64,000 bases of DNA, taken from assembly GCA_965222835.1 (NCBI GenBank), contig CBDCUQ010000003.1, forward strand, positions 1,236,228 through 1,300,227, read 5' to 3'. A program made the position numbers and the translations under genes. Below the pieces are notes generated by a model. It worked only from the letters and a program-made list of their open reading frames with translations. It was not told the DNA's origin and ran no database searches. Positions 44,611-53,819 of this stretch are shown piece after piece. This DNA comes from CBDCUQ01 sp965222835. GTDB lineage: Bacteria; Pseudomonadota; Alphaproteobacteria; Rhizobiales; Hyphomicrobiaceae. Numbering within the stretch: the stretch's first letter is position 1; every line of letters begins with the position of its first letter.

Positions 44611-47193
44611 TTACTCCGATCTTAGGTATGGAACCGGCCGGGCCGAAAGCACCATCCAGGTTCCAATTCCACCAAAGGTCGCGACCAAGCCTAAGGCTAG
44701 GCCCAGGGCCTGGGCAACGGCCATGGCGGAAAACGAGAAGTCGATCTGCATAATCTGCTCAACTGCCACCCAGGCGGTCATCGAGCCCAGGGCAATGGCC
44801 AAAATTGCAGTCACGCCGGCCAGGAGCGCGTACTCGGCAAAATGAGCACCCAGGATCCGTTTTCGCGTCGCGCCTAATGTTTTCAGAATCACGGCCTCCA
44901 GAATACGACGGCGCTGCGCGGTGGCAAGCGCGCCAGCCAAAACAAGGGCGCCAGCAAGAAGGGTGACGCCGCCTGCCACACGTACGGCAATCATCACCTT
45001 TGAGAACACCGCATTGACGGCGTCGAGCGCGTCCTTCACGCGAATGGTCGTCACCCCGGGGTAGGCCTTGCCGAGCACGCGCGCTACGTGCACCTCCTCG
45101 TTGAGCGACGTGCCTTTTGGTAAGGCGATGGTAGCGAGGATGCTGTGCGGGGCGGATGCGAGCGTGTTCGGTGAAAACACCATGACGAAATTGAGGGCCA
45201 GGCTCTCCCATTTCACTTCGCGCAAGTTGGCGATGCGCGCCGTGATGTTGCGCCCCAATACGTTGACGGTGATGGTATCCCCAATCCCCACGCCTAAGAG
45301 CCCAGCCAGCTCGGCCTCGAACGATACCAGGGGCTCCCCGGAATAGTCCTCTGGCCACCAATCGCCTTCCTCAAGCGTTGAGCCTTCGGGAACAGTGCTG
45401 GCGTAGGTGAGGCCGCGGTCTCCGTTCAAAACCCATTGCGCTTCGGCTGGCGCGTTGATGTCCTCGACGTTGCGATCTTTGAGTTTGAGGAGGCGGCCGC
45501 GTAGCATCGGGGCATCAACCAGTTCCGCACCCGGAACCTCGCGTGTAACCAGGTGTTCGATATCCGGATAGTCGGCTTTCGCAATATCGAGAACGAAATA
45601 GTTTGGCGATTTCTCCGGCATACGGCCGGTCAACTCATTGACCAGTGATGCATTCGACAGAGCGACTGCAACGAGCAGCGATAGGCCGGAGCCGAGGGAC
45701 AATACGACCGATCGTGTCAGGCCTCCCGGTGCGCCCAGATTGCCGATAGCAAGTGCAAGCTCCGGCCGCCGCGGGCGTTTCATGCGCCGGGCAAGTGATG
45801 TGATGCCGGTGCCAAGTCCGACAAACAGTGCGAACACAACGGCGACGCCGATGCTGAAGTATGTGGCAATTCGCATGGAGTCCGCACTCAGAATCGCGGC
45901 AAGGGCCAAAGCCAACGCGATGCCTGCCATGGCGATCAAGAGCGTGGGCCGGGGCCAACATTGTTCGTGCGCGACATCATCCCGGAAGAGTGCGCTTGCG
46001 CTGATCCGTTCGGCACGCCCAAGTGGCCAGAGCGTAAACAGAAGCGCGACGAGTAGACCGTATCCGCCGGCGATGAAAAGGCTCGTCCAGGACACGGACA
46101 ACTCGGCCTTGATGGGCAAGGCATCCCCATAGAAGTTGTTCAAGAGAAGCGGCAAGAGGACGCCCAGTGCGAGACCGATGGCGATACCAATCACCGCCAT
46201 CAGCAAGACTTGAAGCAAGAACACGGCAAGCACGGTTTTACCTGGCGCGCCAAGACTTTTCATGGTTGCGATGACCTTGCGCCGTTTGTCGATGAACGTG
46301 GATACCGCGTTGGCAACGCCGACGCCGCCGGTCAACAACGCAGTTAACCCCAGAAGCGTTAGAAACTGCCGTAGCCGCTCAAGTGTTCGGCTTACTTGAG
46401 GTGCGGGATCGCGCCGGTCGGCAATGGAAAATCCAGATTCAGGGAGGGCTGCTTTGGCCGACTCGCGAAGGGCTGCAAGTGCTTCCGCGTCTTCACCGGC
46501 GTTGTCTGGAAGCTTCAAGGCGTAGCGCCAGCGCACGAGCGTGCCCGGCTTGAATAATCCGGTCTTCATCAGCGTTTCGAGCGACACAAAAACACGCGGC
46601 CCGTAGGTCAACCGGTCGGCAATCGCGTCAGGCACCTTCCGCACGGCGGCGCGGATCTCCACGTCTGCCGCGCCGATCTTCATGCGGTCCCCGGTCTTTA
46701 GGCCCAAACGTTTGAGGAGTACAGGGTCTGCGACGGCGCTCGCGCCTTGGCGGACCGAGTCATCTAATGTTGCGCCGTCGCTGAGTGCGATTTTTCCGGC
46801 AATCGGGTAGGCGGCGTCGATTGCTTTGAGTTCGACGAGGGCCTGCTCCTCACCGTCGAGCCGGCGGGCGATGGCGCGCAAGTTTGCCGTCTCGCTGATC
46901 CGGCCTTGGCTTTCGAGCCAGGCGCGCTCGTTGTCGTTCGCCCGCGCGTGCATGCGCGCGAATGTTATGTCGCCGCCCAGAATGGCTTCGCCCTGGCGTG
47001 CGAACCCGTCTTTCAACGCGTCCGACAGTGCGCCAACGGCAGTGATGACCATGACGCCAAGTGCCAGGCACGCCATAAACACGCGGAAGCCGCCGAGGCC
47101 TGCGCGCAGCTCTCGCGCTGCAAGGCGTACCACGCCTGCAAGACCCAGCCCGGGCTTTGATTGACTCGCAGGTGAGGTCATCCGTTCGGTCAT
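44611..47193 (-). CDS. ybbP: FtsX-like ABC transporter permease (YbbP type)
   Basis: 860 residues from ATG 47193 (MTERMTSPASQ), overlapping the ATPase gene by 4 bp. About ten membrane helices arranged as two FtsX units: first helix (RVFMACLALGVMVITAVGAL) and a large periplasmic domain (~residues 60-260), FtsX domain 1 (LTALLTGGVGVANAVSTFIDKRRKVIATMKSLGAPGKTVLAVFLLQ), a second periplasmic domain (~500-720), FtsX domain 2 (VTLLAGALVLAGALATAQRRRILEAVILKTLGATRKRILGAHFAEYALLAG). With its ATPase it forms a MacB/YbbAP-type mechanotransmission complex acting on the envelope. The E. coli ybbA-ybbP pair is also divergent from tesA, as here. Confidence 0.9.
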   Translation of the reverse strand: MTERMTSPASQSKPGLGLAGVVRLAARELRAGLGGFRVFMACLALGVMVITAVGALSDALKDGFARQGEAILGGDITFARMHARANDNERAWLESQGRISETANLRAIARRLDGEEQALVELKAIDAAYPIAGKIALSDGATLDDSVRQGASAVADPVLLKRLGLKTGDRMKIGAADVEIRAAVRKVPDAIADRLTYGPRVFVSLETLMKTGLFKPGTLVRWRYALKLPDNAGEDAEALAALRESAKAALPESGFSIADRRDPAPQVSRTLERLRQFLTLLGLTALLTGGVGVANAVSTFIDKRRKVIATMKSLGAPGKTVLAVFLLQVLLMAVIGIAIGLALGVLLPLLLNNFYGDALPIKAELSVSWTSLFIAGGYGLLVALLFTLWPLGRAERISASALFRDDVAHEQCWPRPTLLIAMAGIALALALAAILSADSMRIATYFSIGVAVVFALFVGLGTGITSLARRMKRPRRPELALAIGNLGAPGGLTRSVVLSLGSGLSLLVAVALSNASLVNELTGRMPEKSPNYFVLDIAKADYPDIEHLVTREVPGAELVDAPMLRGRLLKLKDRNVEDINAPAEAQWVLNGDRGLTYASTVPEGSTLEEGDWWPEDYSGEPLVSFEAELAGLLGVGIGDTITVNVLGRNITARIANLREVKWESLALNFVMVFSPNTLASAPHSILATIALPKGTSLNEEVHVARVLGKAYPGVTTIRVKDALDAVNAVFSKVMIAVRVAGGVTLLAGALVLAGALATAQRRRILEAVILKTLGATRKRILGAHFAEYALLAGVTAILAIALGSMTAWVAVEQIMQIDFSFSAMAVAQALGLALGLVATFGGIGTWMVLSARPVPYLRSE

Positions 47194-47882
47194 GCCGCAG
47201 CCGCTTGTTGATCGGAAACGATGAGACCGTCGGCCATGCGGATCGTGCGATCGCATTCCGCGGCAAGGCGTTCGTCGTGCGTCACCAGGATCAATGTCGC
47301 CTGCCTGCGGCGCTGAAGCGCAAACAAAAGGTCGATCACCTGCCGCCCGGTCTTGCCATCAAGGTTGCCTGTCGGTTCGTCGGCCAGAATGATCTTCGGG
47401 CGTGGGGCCAGTGCGCGTGCAATGGCCACCCGCTGCTGCTCGCCGCCCGAAAGCTGGGCTGGAAAATGGTCCATGCGGTGTTTGAGACCGACCTCGGCAA
47501 GATGCTCGGCAGCGATCGGCCGCGCTTCCGCATTGCCGGCAAATTCTAGCGGCAGTGCGACGTTTTCGAGGGCCGTCATGGTCGGCACGAGGTGAAACGA
47601 TTGAAAGACGATCCCGATCGATGCCCCGCGCATGAGGGCGAGCGCATCTTCATCGAGGGCGGAAAAATCGTGATCGGCTACCCGCACGGTGCCGCTGGTT
47701 GCCCGTTCGAGCCCGGCGATGACCATGAGCAGCGACGTCTTGCCGGACCCGGACGGCCCTGCGATGGCAATGGACTGTCCCGGGGCGGCCGTTAGGGTCA
47801 CGCCGCGCAGTATTTCGACCGGCCCCGCCCGGCTTTCAAGCGTTAACCGAACGTCTTTCAAGCCTAGAATAGGATCTGTCAC
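47190..47882 (-). CDS. ybbA: ABC transporter ATP-binding protein (YbbA/LolD type)
   Basis: 230 residues with all ATPase motifs: Walker A IAGPSGSGKTSLLMVIAGLE, Q-loop GIVFQSFHLVPTMTALENVALPLEFAG (typical of LolD/MacB-like ATPases), signature LSGGEQQRVAIARAL, Walker B KIILADEPTGNLDGKTGRQV and H-loop LVTHDERLA. It pairs with the FtsX-like permease downstream (ATGA overlap). Divergent from tesA with a 99-bp gap, the arrangement known from enterobacteria. Confidence 0.93.
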   Translation of the reverse strand: MTDPILGLKDVRLTLESRAGPVEILRGVTLTAAPGQSIAIAGPSGSGKTSLLMVIAGLERATSGTVRVADHDFSALDEDALALMRGASIGIVFQSFHLVPTMTALENVALPLEFAGNAEARPIAAEHLAEVGLKHRMDHFPAQLSGGEQQRVAIARALAPRPKIILADEPTGNLDGKTGRQVIDLLFALQRRRQATLILVTHDERLAAECDRTIRMADGLIVSDQQAAAA

Positions 47883-47981
47883 GGAGGCTCCCGATTTGGC
47901 ATTGCGGCAAACAGGCCTTGCCCTTTGCCCTACGCAATTCTACGTCAGCATGAGTTGTTGGATGACCGTTAAGGCGGAAAC

Positions 47982-48686
47982 ATGATGCAAAAACGCGTTC
48001 CTTATCAATCCACCCGTCTGGCGAAAGTGGTGCTCCTCCTTGCCGCCGTCAACCTTTGTACGCTCGGAGGGCTCATGTTTGCGAACGCGGCGTTTGCGGC
48101 CGATCCCATTCGAATTGTTGCGTTCGGCGACAGCCTGACGGCCGGTTACATGCTAAAAACGTCTGATGCGTTTCCCGCTCAGCTTGCCCGGGCCCTCAAG
48201 GCAAAGGGGATAGCGATCAAGATTACAAATTCCGGGGTATCCGGGGATACCACCGCTGATGGCCTCAAGAGGCTCGACTGGTCGATTCCAAAAGGTACTG
48301 AGGCGGTCATACTCGAACTTGGTGCCAACGATGCGCTGCGTGGTGTTCCACCAAAGCGCGTCAGAAGAAATCTCGAAGCCCTCGTGACCAAACTGCGCGA
48401 CAGGAATATTGACGTGTTGCTTGCTGGGATGACCTCACCGGAGAATTGGGGGCCAGACTATTCAAACAGCTTCAATGCCATCTACCGCGATCTGGCGGAA
48501 CAGCATGACCTTATCTTTTATCCATTCTTCCTCAAGGGTGTCGTATTGCGCCCTGAGCTCAATCTCGCGGACGGTTTGCATCCGTCGGCGAAAGGCGTTG
48601 CTGTTATCGTGAAACATATTCTACCATCGGTGGAGGCCCTGATCACGCGGGTCCAGAACCGCCGCGCGAAGGCGGCGAAGCTCTAA
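47982..48686 (+). CDS. tesA: TesA-like arylesterase / lysophospholipase (GDSL/SGNH hydrolase)
   Basis: 234 residues; two adjacent ATGs at 47982 and 47985. A signal peptide (VVLLLAAVNLCTLGGLMFANAAFA-AD) directs export. SGNH blocks: block I VAFGDSLTAGYML (nucleophile Ser), block II SNSG-type NSGVSGDTTADGLKRLDW (Gly), block III LELGANDALRGV (Asn), block V DGLHPSAKGV (Asp and His). The enzyme hydrolyses esters and thioesters in the periplasm. Confidence 0.93.
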   Translation: MMQKRVPYQSTRLAKVVLLLAAVNLCTLGGLMFANAAFAADPIRIVAFGDSLTAGYMLKTSDAFPAQLARALKAKGIAIKITNSGVSGDTTADGLKRLDWSIPKGTEAVILELGANDALRGVPPKRVRRNLEALVTKLRDRNIDVLLAGMTSPENWGPDYSNSFNAIYRDLAEQHDLIFYPFFLKGVVLRPELNLADGLHPSAKGVAVIVKHILPSVEALITRVQNRRAKAAKL

Positions 48687-48704
48687 CCTTGAAAGGGCTC
48701 TGCC

Positions 48705-49280
48705 ATGCCCCGACTGTTCGCCGGATTGGAGCTGCCCCGAGATGTGCGCGAAAGTCTTGGACGTCTGAAATCGCCGTTGCCGGGAGCGCGGTGGCTTGAT
48801 CCCGAAAACTACCATGTCACGCTCCGCTTCGCGGGCGATATCGACAACGTGGTGGCTCAGGAATTCGCAGGCGCGCTTGCTGAAATTCGACTCGATTCCT
48901 TCACTGCAACGATCTCTGGGCTCGGTACGTTCGGTGGCAGGAGTCCGGCGCTGATTTGGGCTGGCCTCGACGGCGGGCCCTTACTTGATGAGCTACAGCG
49001 TGCGACAGAGCTTGCTGCGCGCAAAGCCGGATTGTCGCCTGAACCCCGCAATTTCAAAGCACATGTGACGCTCGCCCGGCTGAAGAATACCCGGCCACAA
49101 GAGGTCGCACGCCTGCTCCAACGCCATGCTCGATTCGCCACCGAGCCGTTCTTTGTCGGACGGTTCGTTTTGTTTTCGTCACGGCCGCGAACCGGCGGAG
49201 GCCCTTATGTGGTCGAGGACGCTTATGCCTTGAGAGGTGGAAGTCTCGACAACTTCGCAGGCCTTCACGAGGTCTGGTGA
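48705..49280 (+). CDS. thpR: ThpR, RNA 2',3'-cyclic phosphodiesterase (2H family)
   Basis: 191 residues, normal length for ThpR/LigT. The two HxT motifs of the 2H phosphoesterase superfamily are intact: ENYHVTLRFAGDID (residues ~41-54) and FKAHVTLARLKNTRP (~120-134). Start MPRLFAGLELPRDVRESL is typical. It opens 2',3'-cyclic phosphates on RNA. It follows tesA by 18 bp on the same strand. Confidence 0.93.
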   Translation: MPRLFAGLELPRDVRESLGRLKSPLPGARWLDPENYHVTLRFAGDIDNVVAQEFAGALAEIRLDSFTATISGLGTFGGRSPALIWAGLDGGPLLDELQRATELAARKAGLSPEPRNFKAHVTLARLKNTRPQEVARLLQRHARFATEPFFVGRFVLFSSRPRTGGGPYVVEDAYALRGGSLDNFAGLHEVW

Positions 49281-49292
49281 TTTCGGCCGAAC

Positions 49293-50165
49293 CTATGGCC
49301 AGGCCGTTAGGCCGCCGATCGGCGCCACATATCCACGCGCGGCACGTGCAGACTTTACGCGTTTGTGCTTGCGCACCGATCGTTTCCTGATCATCACACG
49401 CTTTGGTGTTGTGAACGCGTTGTCTGCGAAAGCGGCTGCAGGTGTCGCCACTTCCTCGTTTGATACGGCAAGGTCCTGCGCGGGGCCGAATACAACGGGG
49501 CGGTTTGTCGAGGAGACCTCAACGGGAAGTTCGGGGTCCGTAACAGGCCCCTGAACACTGCCGGACCTGGCGATCTGTAGCGATCCTTCCGAAGCTGCGT
49601 CAGGCGTCCCGGACGCTATTGTCATGTTGCGCTGCTCTTCGAGCTTTTCGACCAGCGCATAGTGCTCATGGCGCGCCTTCTCCGATTTGGCCCATGGCAT
49701 GGGTTTGCAGCTGCAGCCGGTAACGAGTTTCTTGCGATAGGCGTAAGCTGTGCGCAACTCACCGTAGGTTCTGCCCGACAGGTCCGTCATATTTTCGATG
49801 TCATCGCTCCTGTGCGGCAAGTAGTACAGGCGGGCCTTGCTGGTGCAGTTGGATTCGCAAACATCCGAATCGTGATCGAACTTGTCGCGTGTGGTGTTGG
49901 CACTGATCGGCCAGTAAAAGCCGTCGCAGGTGCGAACGCAGAGCGTCCGATAAGACCCGTACGATTGGTAACGGCGATACGACTGGCTCCGTCCAAAGCC
50001 GTAGGGGCTGCTCCGGCGAAAAGATCTGAGCGAGGGGGGCGGCGCAGATGGTTGCCCGAAGCCGAAGAGTTGCTGGAAGAAGCCCTGGGCGTACGCTTCC
50101 TGATGCGTCACTGAGACAAACGCCAACACGAGTACGCAATGAAAGGCCGGAAGGAATCTACGCAT
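49293..50165 (-). CDS. DUF2865 secreted protein (copy 1)
   Basis: 290 residues with a signal peptide (MRRFLPAFHCVLVLAFVSVTHQEAYA-QG). The DUF2865 core is TLCVRTCDGFYWPISANTTRDKFDHDSDVCESNCTSKARLYY (residues ~73-115, split by variable positions), then MTDLSGRTYGELRTAYAYRKKLVTGCSCKPMPW. Paired cysteines (VCESNC, CSC) suggest disulfides in the periplasm. The N-terminal part is Ser/Arg/Tyr-rich low complexity; the C-terminus is basic. Function unknown. A second, clearly related copy lies 178 bp upstream on the same strand. Confidence 0.85.
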   Translation of the reverse strand: MRRFLPAFHCVLVLAFVSVTHQEAYAQGFFQQLFGFGQPSAPPPSLRSFRRSSPYGFGRSQSYRRYQSYGSYRTLCVRTCDGFYWPISANTTRDKFDHDSDVCESNCTSKARLYYLPHRSDDIENMTDLSGRTYGELRTAYAYRKKLVTGCSCKPMPWAKSEKARHEHYALVEKLEEQRNMTIASGTPDAASEGSLQIARSGSVQGPVTDPELPVEVSSTNRPVVFGPAQDLAVSNEEVATPAAAFADNAFTTPKRVMIRKRSVRKHKRVKSARAARGYVAPIGGLTAWP

Positions 50166-50343
50166 ACGTTAACACTTGACGACGACGAGGCCCTTTTGGG
50201 GCGCCAAATCAGTTCCGGCAACGTGTGATGCGGGGCATCGCCCGCGGCCGCCGGCTGGAACCACAATGCGCGCAACATGGCAAATTTTTCTTGAACGGAT
50301 TTGCTGAAACGAGGCGAAATCCGACTTGAGCGGGCTTATTCCG

Positions 50344-51324
50344 TTAAAGACCGGTAAATCCCATCAAGTTGGAGCGGAAGACATCCTGGGCCGTTCTCCG
50401 GTGACGGAGCTTGCGCCTTTTCTTCTTCTTCTTTCTCTTGAGTGAGGCATCGACAGACAGCGCTGCGCTCAATTTCATGTTCTGCGGTTTCGGCACCGGT
50501 TTCGCTGTTGGCTTTGGTGCCTCTGCTGTTACGGCGATGGATTTCTTCGTCACCGAGGGATCTTCCGAAAGCCGTGGCGTGGGTTGCGAGGCTCGGCGCG
50601 CGCGCAGTGCGCTTGGCTTTTTCTTGGTCTCAGCCATCTTCAGTGCTTTCGTTGATTTCTTGGCCTCAGCTTCGGCGTATAATTTGTGCCGGTCTTGCGC
50701 TTCCTGCTCCCATGGGTGCGCCTGGCACTTACAATCCGGGTCGTAGGTTACGCGGAATTTGAAGGCGGTTGCCAAATCCGTATAGCGCCGCCCTTTGAGA
50801 TCGACCATGGTCTCGGGCGAGCCGGACTCTGTCTCATAGACAAACAACCTGGACGGGACGCCACATTGGTCTTGGCACTTCCGTGCATCCTTCTTGAAAT
50901 GATCGCGCGTCGTCGACGCACTTATGGGAACGAAGGACCCATCGCAAAGGCGCACGCAGACCGTCCGATAGGCGACGAGGGGTCCCACAGGTTCCTGTTC
51001 ATCGGATTTGTCGGGCTCTTTGGGCGGCGCAAAGAATGGAAATAGCGAAATTGGCGTCGAAGGCGGTGGTGCGGCTTTGAGGAGTCCGCTCTGTGCCGGT
51101 GTCTTCAGTTTTCCGGGTTTCCACTTTCGCGGCGCATGATTGTTCTTGTAGACACCCGAGATGGTGTCGGAGAGCGAGTTTCTATGGCCCAAGATGACCG
51201 ATTGCGCGACCTGGCTTTCGGGTTGCAGTCCGGCTAGCGCGTCTGCAAACCATTCTGCAGACCGGTTGGCTGCAACGGCAAGCCCGATCGAAAGCGCTAC
51301 GAGGCCCGCCGTTAAGAGCCTCAT
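50344..51324 (-). CDS. DUF2865 protein (copy 2), with long Lys-rich tail
   Basis: 326 residues from ATG 51324 (MRLLTAGLVALSIGLAVAANRSAEW), whose first helix can act as a signal or anchor. Upstream in-frame starts (51414, 51567) are possible. The DUF2865 core parallels copy 1: TVCVRLCDGSFVPISASTTRDHFKKDARKCQDQCGVPSRLFVY and MVDLKGRRYTDLATAFKFRVTYDPDCKCQAHPW. The tail is highly basic with a run of Lys/Arg (SLKRKKKKKRRKLRHRR) and ends LMGFTGL. Extra low-complexity Pro/Lys segments separate the parts. Function unknown; possibly envelope or nucleic-acid binding from charge, which is only a guess. Confidence 0.82.
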   Translation of the reverse strand: MRLLTAGLVALSIGLAVAANRSAEWFADALAGLQPESQVAQSVILGHRNSLSDTISGVYKNNHAPRKWKPGKLKTPAQSGLLKAAPPPSTPISLFPFFAPPKEPDKSDEQEPVGPLVAYRTVCVRLCDGSFVPISASTTRDHFKKDARKCQDQCGVPSRLFVYETESGSPETMVDLKGRRYTDLATAFKFRVTYDPDCKCQAHPWEQEAQDRHKLYAEAEAKKSTKALKMAETKKKPSALRARRASQPTPRLSEDPSVTKKSIAVTAEAPKPTAKPVPKPQNMKLSAALSVDASLKRKKKKKRRKLRHRRTAQDVFRSNLMGFTGL

Positions 51325-51585
51325 GGACTCACGGCGGCGCACACAACGCACGGTCCTGCAACGGTCGTTCGACAAACTACGAGATACCCTTCCGGACGAC
51401 CTTCTCGACGACATAAGAGACGCCGCCACACCAGTTGATGATACTGCAAGCTGACCGATGACTTCTACACGCGTCGCGGCATAGCAATTCTTCCATAACG
51501 CCAGATATGGCGCGTTATGGCGATCTGCCGCGCGCATATACGCACACCGGTTAGCAGCAATGTGCACGTGGACCTAGGCGCTTGA

Positions 51586-52560
51586 TTATAGCGTCAAAAT
51601 GACTTTGCCCGCGGCTTCGCGACGCTCAATCACGGCAAGGGCGTCGGCGATCTTATCTAGCGGATAAGTTGCATGAATGCGCGGCGTCAAGGCGCCCGAT
51701 GCCACCCAGTCAAGCACCTCAATCATATTGGACTTGTGGCGCGCGGGATTGCGTCGAACCGCGTCCCCCCAGAACACGCCTATCGCTGCGGCGCCTTTGA
51801 GCAGAAAGAGATTGAGCGGAATGCTCGGTATTTCGCCGGCTGCAAATCCGACGACCAGGTATCGGCCTTCCCAAGCCAGTGCCCGGATCGCCGGTTCTGC
51901 AAAGCGATCGCCGACGCAATCATAGACGACATCAACACCGTTTCCATTTGTAAGTTGGCGCAGGGCCTGTTTCAAATCTGCCGTGTCGTAGTCAATGCCC
52001 TCGTCGGCTCCGTGCGCGCGGCAAATGTCGAGTTTCGATTGCGACGACGCCCCGGCAATGACACGCGCGCCGATCAACTTGGCAATCTCGACGGCGGCCA
52101 ACCCTGCACCTCCTGATGCGCCAAGAACGGCAACGGTTTCGCCAGGCTGGACTTTGGCACGATCTTTCAGGCCATGAATGGCGGTGCCGTAGGTGATCGA
52201 GACACCGGATGCCGCCTCATCGGAGACGCCATCCGGGATGGGAATGACCGCTTCTGCTTTGATGGCAACTCTCTCACGTGCACCACCCCAGCCGACGTAG
52301 GCCGCCACACGATCACCGGAGTTCAAGCCACTCACGCCGTCGCCCAAGCTTTCAATGGTTCCGGCGATTTCGCCCGACGGGGAGAAGGGAAGCTCGGGTT
52401 TCGATTGATATTTTCCGCGGGTGATCAGCGTGTCGAAAAAATTGAGGGCGGCGGCCCTGACGCGCACGATGACTTCGCCCGGGCCTGCCACCGGTTCGGG
52501 CAAATTCTCCACCACTAGGCCCTGCGATCCTTCGAGGCTCTTGCAAAGGGCGGCTTTCAT
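51586..52560 (-). CDS. NADPH:quinone oxidoreductase family protein (zinc-independent MDR)
   Basis: 324 residues of the medium-chain dehydrogenase/reductase superfamily, quinone-oxidoreductase branch. Features: ENLPEPVAGPGEVIVRVRAAALNFFDTLITRGKYQ, the NADPH-binding AVLGASGGAGLAAVEIAKLIGARVIAGASSQ (residues ~143-173) and VYDCVGDRFAEPAIRALAWEGRYLVVGFAAGEIP. There are no zinc-ligand cysteines. Such enzymes reduce quinones or act as enoyl/crotonyl reductases; the exact substrate cannot be told. GGAGGTG lies ahead of the ATG. Confidence 0.9.
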   Translation of the reverse strand: MKAALCKSLEGSQGLVVENLPEPVAGPGEVIVRVRAAALNFFDTLITRGKYQSKPELPFSPSGEIAGTIESLGDGVSGLNSGDRVAAYVGWGGARERVAIKAEAVIPIPDGVSDEAASGVSITYGTAIHGLKDRAKVQPGETVAVLGASGGAGLAAVEIAKLIGARVIAGASSQSKLDICRAHGADEGIDYDTADLKQALRQLTNGNGVDVVYDCVGDRFAEPAIRALAWEGRYLVVGFAAGEIPSIPLNLFLLKGAAAIGVFWGDAVRRNPARHKSNMIEVLDWVASGALTPRIHATYPLDKIADALAVIERREAAGKVILTL

Positions 52561-52666
52561 GTGACACCTCCACGGGAACGGGCCTGTCGCCGCAAGCGGC
52601 GCGGAGCCGAACTTCTAATCGGCTCGCGCCCGCCAGCAAACCTCTCTATGGTATCACTTGACCGCT

Positions 52667-53197
52667 ATGACCGTACCTCATTGGCCACCCCGTCCCCGCG
52701 GATACTTCGCCATCGGCGCGGAACGCATGTCAAAGTCCCTCAATCTGGGAAATTTGATGCGCTCGGCACATGGGTTCGGGGCGAGTTTTACCTTTACCGT
52801 CGGCGCCACATACAAGGCGCTTGAAGCGCACGCCGATACGTCCAAGGGCCGGCAACATTTGCCGCACTACGACTGGCAGTCACTCGATGAGATGGTGCTG
52901 CCCCAGGGCTGCAAATTGGTGGGGGTGGAGCTTACCGATCTTGCCATCGACCTTCCGAGTTTTCGCCACCCTCTGCGAGCTGCCTATATCCTGGGTCCGG
53001 AGCAGGGCTCGCTGTCGCCCGAGGTCCTGGAAAAATGTGCTTACGTGGTCAAGATCCCAACCAAATTTTGCGTCAACGTCGCCATGGCGGGGGCCGTTGT
53101 TATGTATGACCGGGTAATCAGTCTTGCGCGATTCGCGGAGCGTCCTGTAACTGAGGGCGGCGTTGCCGCGGTTCCAAAACGCAGGAAACGCGATTAG
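52667..53197 (+). CDS. SpoU/TrmH-family RNA methyltransferase
   Basis: 176 residues from ATG 52667 (MTVPHWPPRPRGYFAIGAERMSKS); a TTG at 52658 is an alternative. The SPOUT fold motifs are seen: NLGNLMRSAHGFGASFTFTVG (motif 1), AAYILGPEQGSLSPEVLEKC (motif 2) and VKIPTKFCVNVAMAGAVVMYDR (motif 3, knot with SAM-binding). It methylates a 2'-OH in tRNA or rRNA; the target is not evident. It heads a short + strand pair with the IalB-like gene 13 bp downstream. Confidence 0.88.
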   Translation: MTVPHWPPRPRGYFAIGAERMSKSLNLGNLMRSAHGFGASFTFTVGATYKALEAHADTSKGRQHLPHYDWQSLDEMVLPQGCKLVGVELTDLAIDLPSFRHPLRAAYILGPEQGSLSPEVLEKCAYVVKIPTKFCVNVAMAGAVVMYDRVISLARFAERPVTEGGVAAVPKRRKRD

Positions 53198-53209
53198 TGT
53201 GGACTAAGG

Positions 53210-53803
53210 ATGTTGTGCGACACTCCCATACGACGATCACTTAACGTGCGACCGGCCAGACGGATTCGCGTGCTTGGTACGTCCAAGCGGCGTTTGGCGC
53301 TTGCTGTCTGTGCGGCCACTCTTGCGGTCGTCAACGCTTGGACGCTGCCTTCCGCTTTTGCTCAAGGCACGGTTGTGGTCGGAAAGTTCAAGGACTGGAC
53401 GTTGCACGTCAATGAAGGCAAGTCGCACAAAATCTGCTTTGTCACCTCAGAGCCCACAGCCGAGCAGCCGTCGACCACGAACCGTGCACCGGCACTGTTT
53501 TATGTTTCCTCCTGGCCGAAAGATGGCATCAAATCCGAAGTCAGCATCAAGGTTGGCTACAAACTCAAGCCGAGCGAAGATGTGGTGGTGACTGTCGAAT
53601 CGAGCACGTTCAAGCTGTTTCCCTACGAGGAGCGCGCGTTCGTTGCCGACGCGACGCAGGAGCTGAAGCTCGTCGAGGCCATGAAGAAGGGTGCCAAGCT
53701 TCAGGTGAAGGCGGCAGGCGAACGCGGCCAGTCGACGCTTGATACTTACTCTCTTAACGGTGTGACGCAGGCGCTGAAGCTTCTCGCCAGCAATTGCCCA
53801 TAG
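53210..53803 (+). CDS. Invasion-associated locus B (IalB)-family periplasmic protein
   Basis: 197 residues with a long N-terminal leader (KRRLALAVCAATLAVVNAWTLPSAFA-QG). The mature part follows the IalB pattern: GKFKDWTLHVNEGKSHKICFVTSEPTAEQP, PALFYVSSWPKDGIKSEVSIKVGY, FKLFPYEERAFVADATQELKLVEAMKKGAKLQVKAAGERGQSTLDTYSLNGVTQALKLLASNCP (end). The last block, with S-x-x-G-x-x-x-A near the end, is the usual signature. In Bartonella IalB affects invasion; in free-living relatives the role is unknown. A DUF/IalB protein is common in Rhizobiales. Confidence 0.85.
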   Translation: MLCDTPIRRSLNVRPARRIRVLGTSKRRLALAVCAATLAVVNAWTLPSAFAQGTVVVGKFKDWTLHVNEGKSHKICFVTSEPTAEQPSTTNRAPALFYVSSWPKDGIKSEVSIKVGYKLKPSEDVVVTVESSTFKLFPYEERAFVADATQELKLVEAMKKGAKLQVKAAGERGQSTLDTYSLNGVTQALKLLASNCP

Positions 53804-53819
53804 ATGGTCCAGACGGCGG

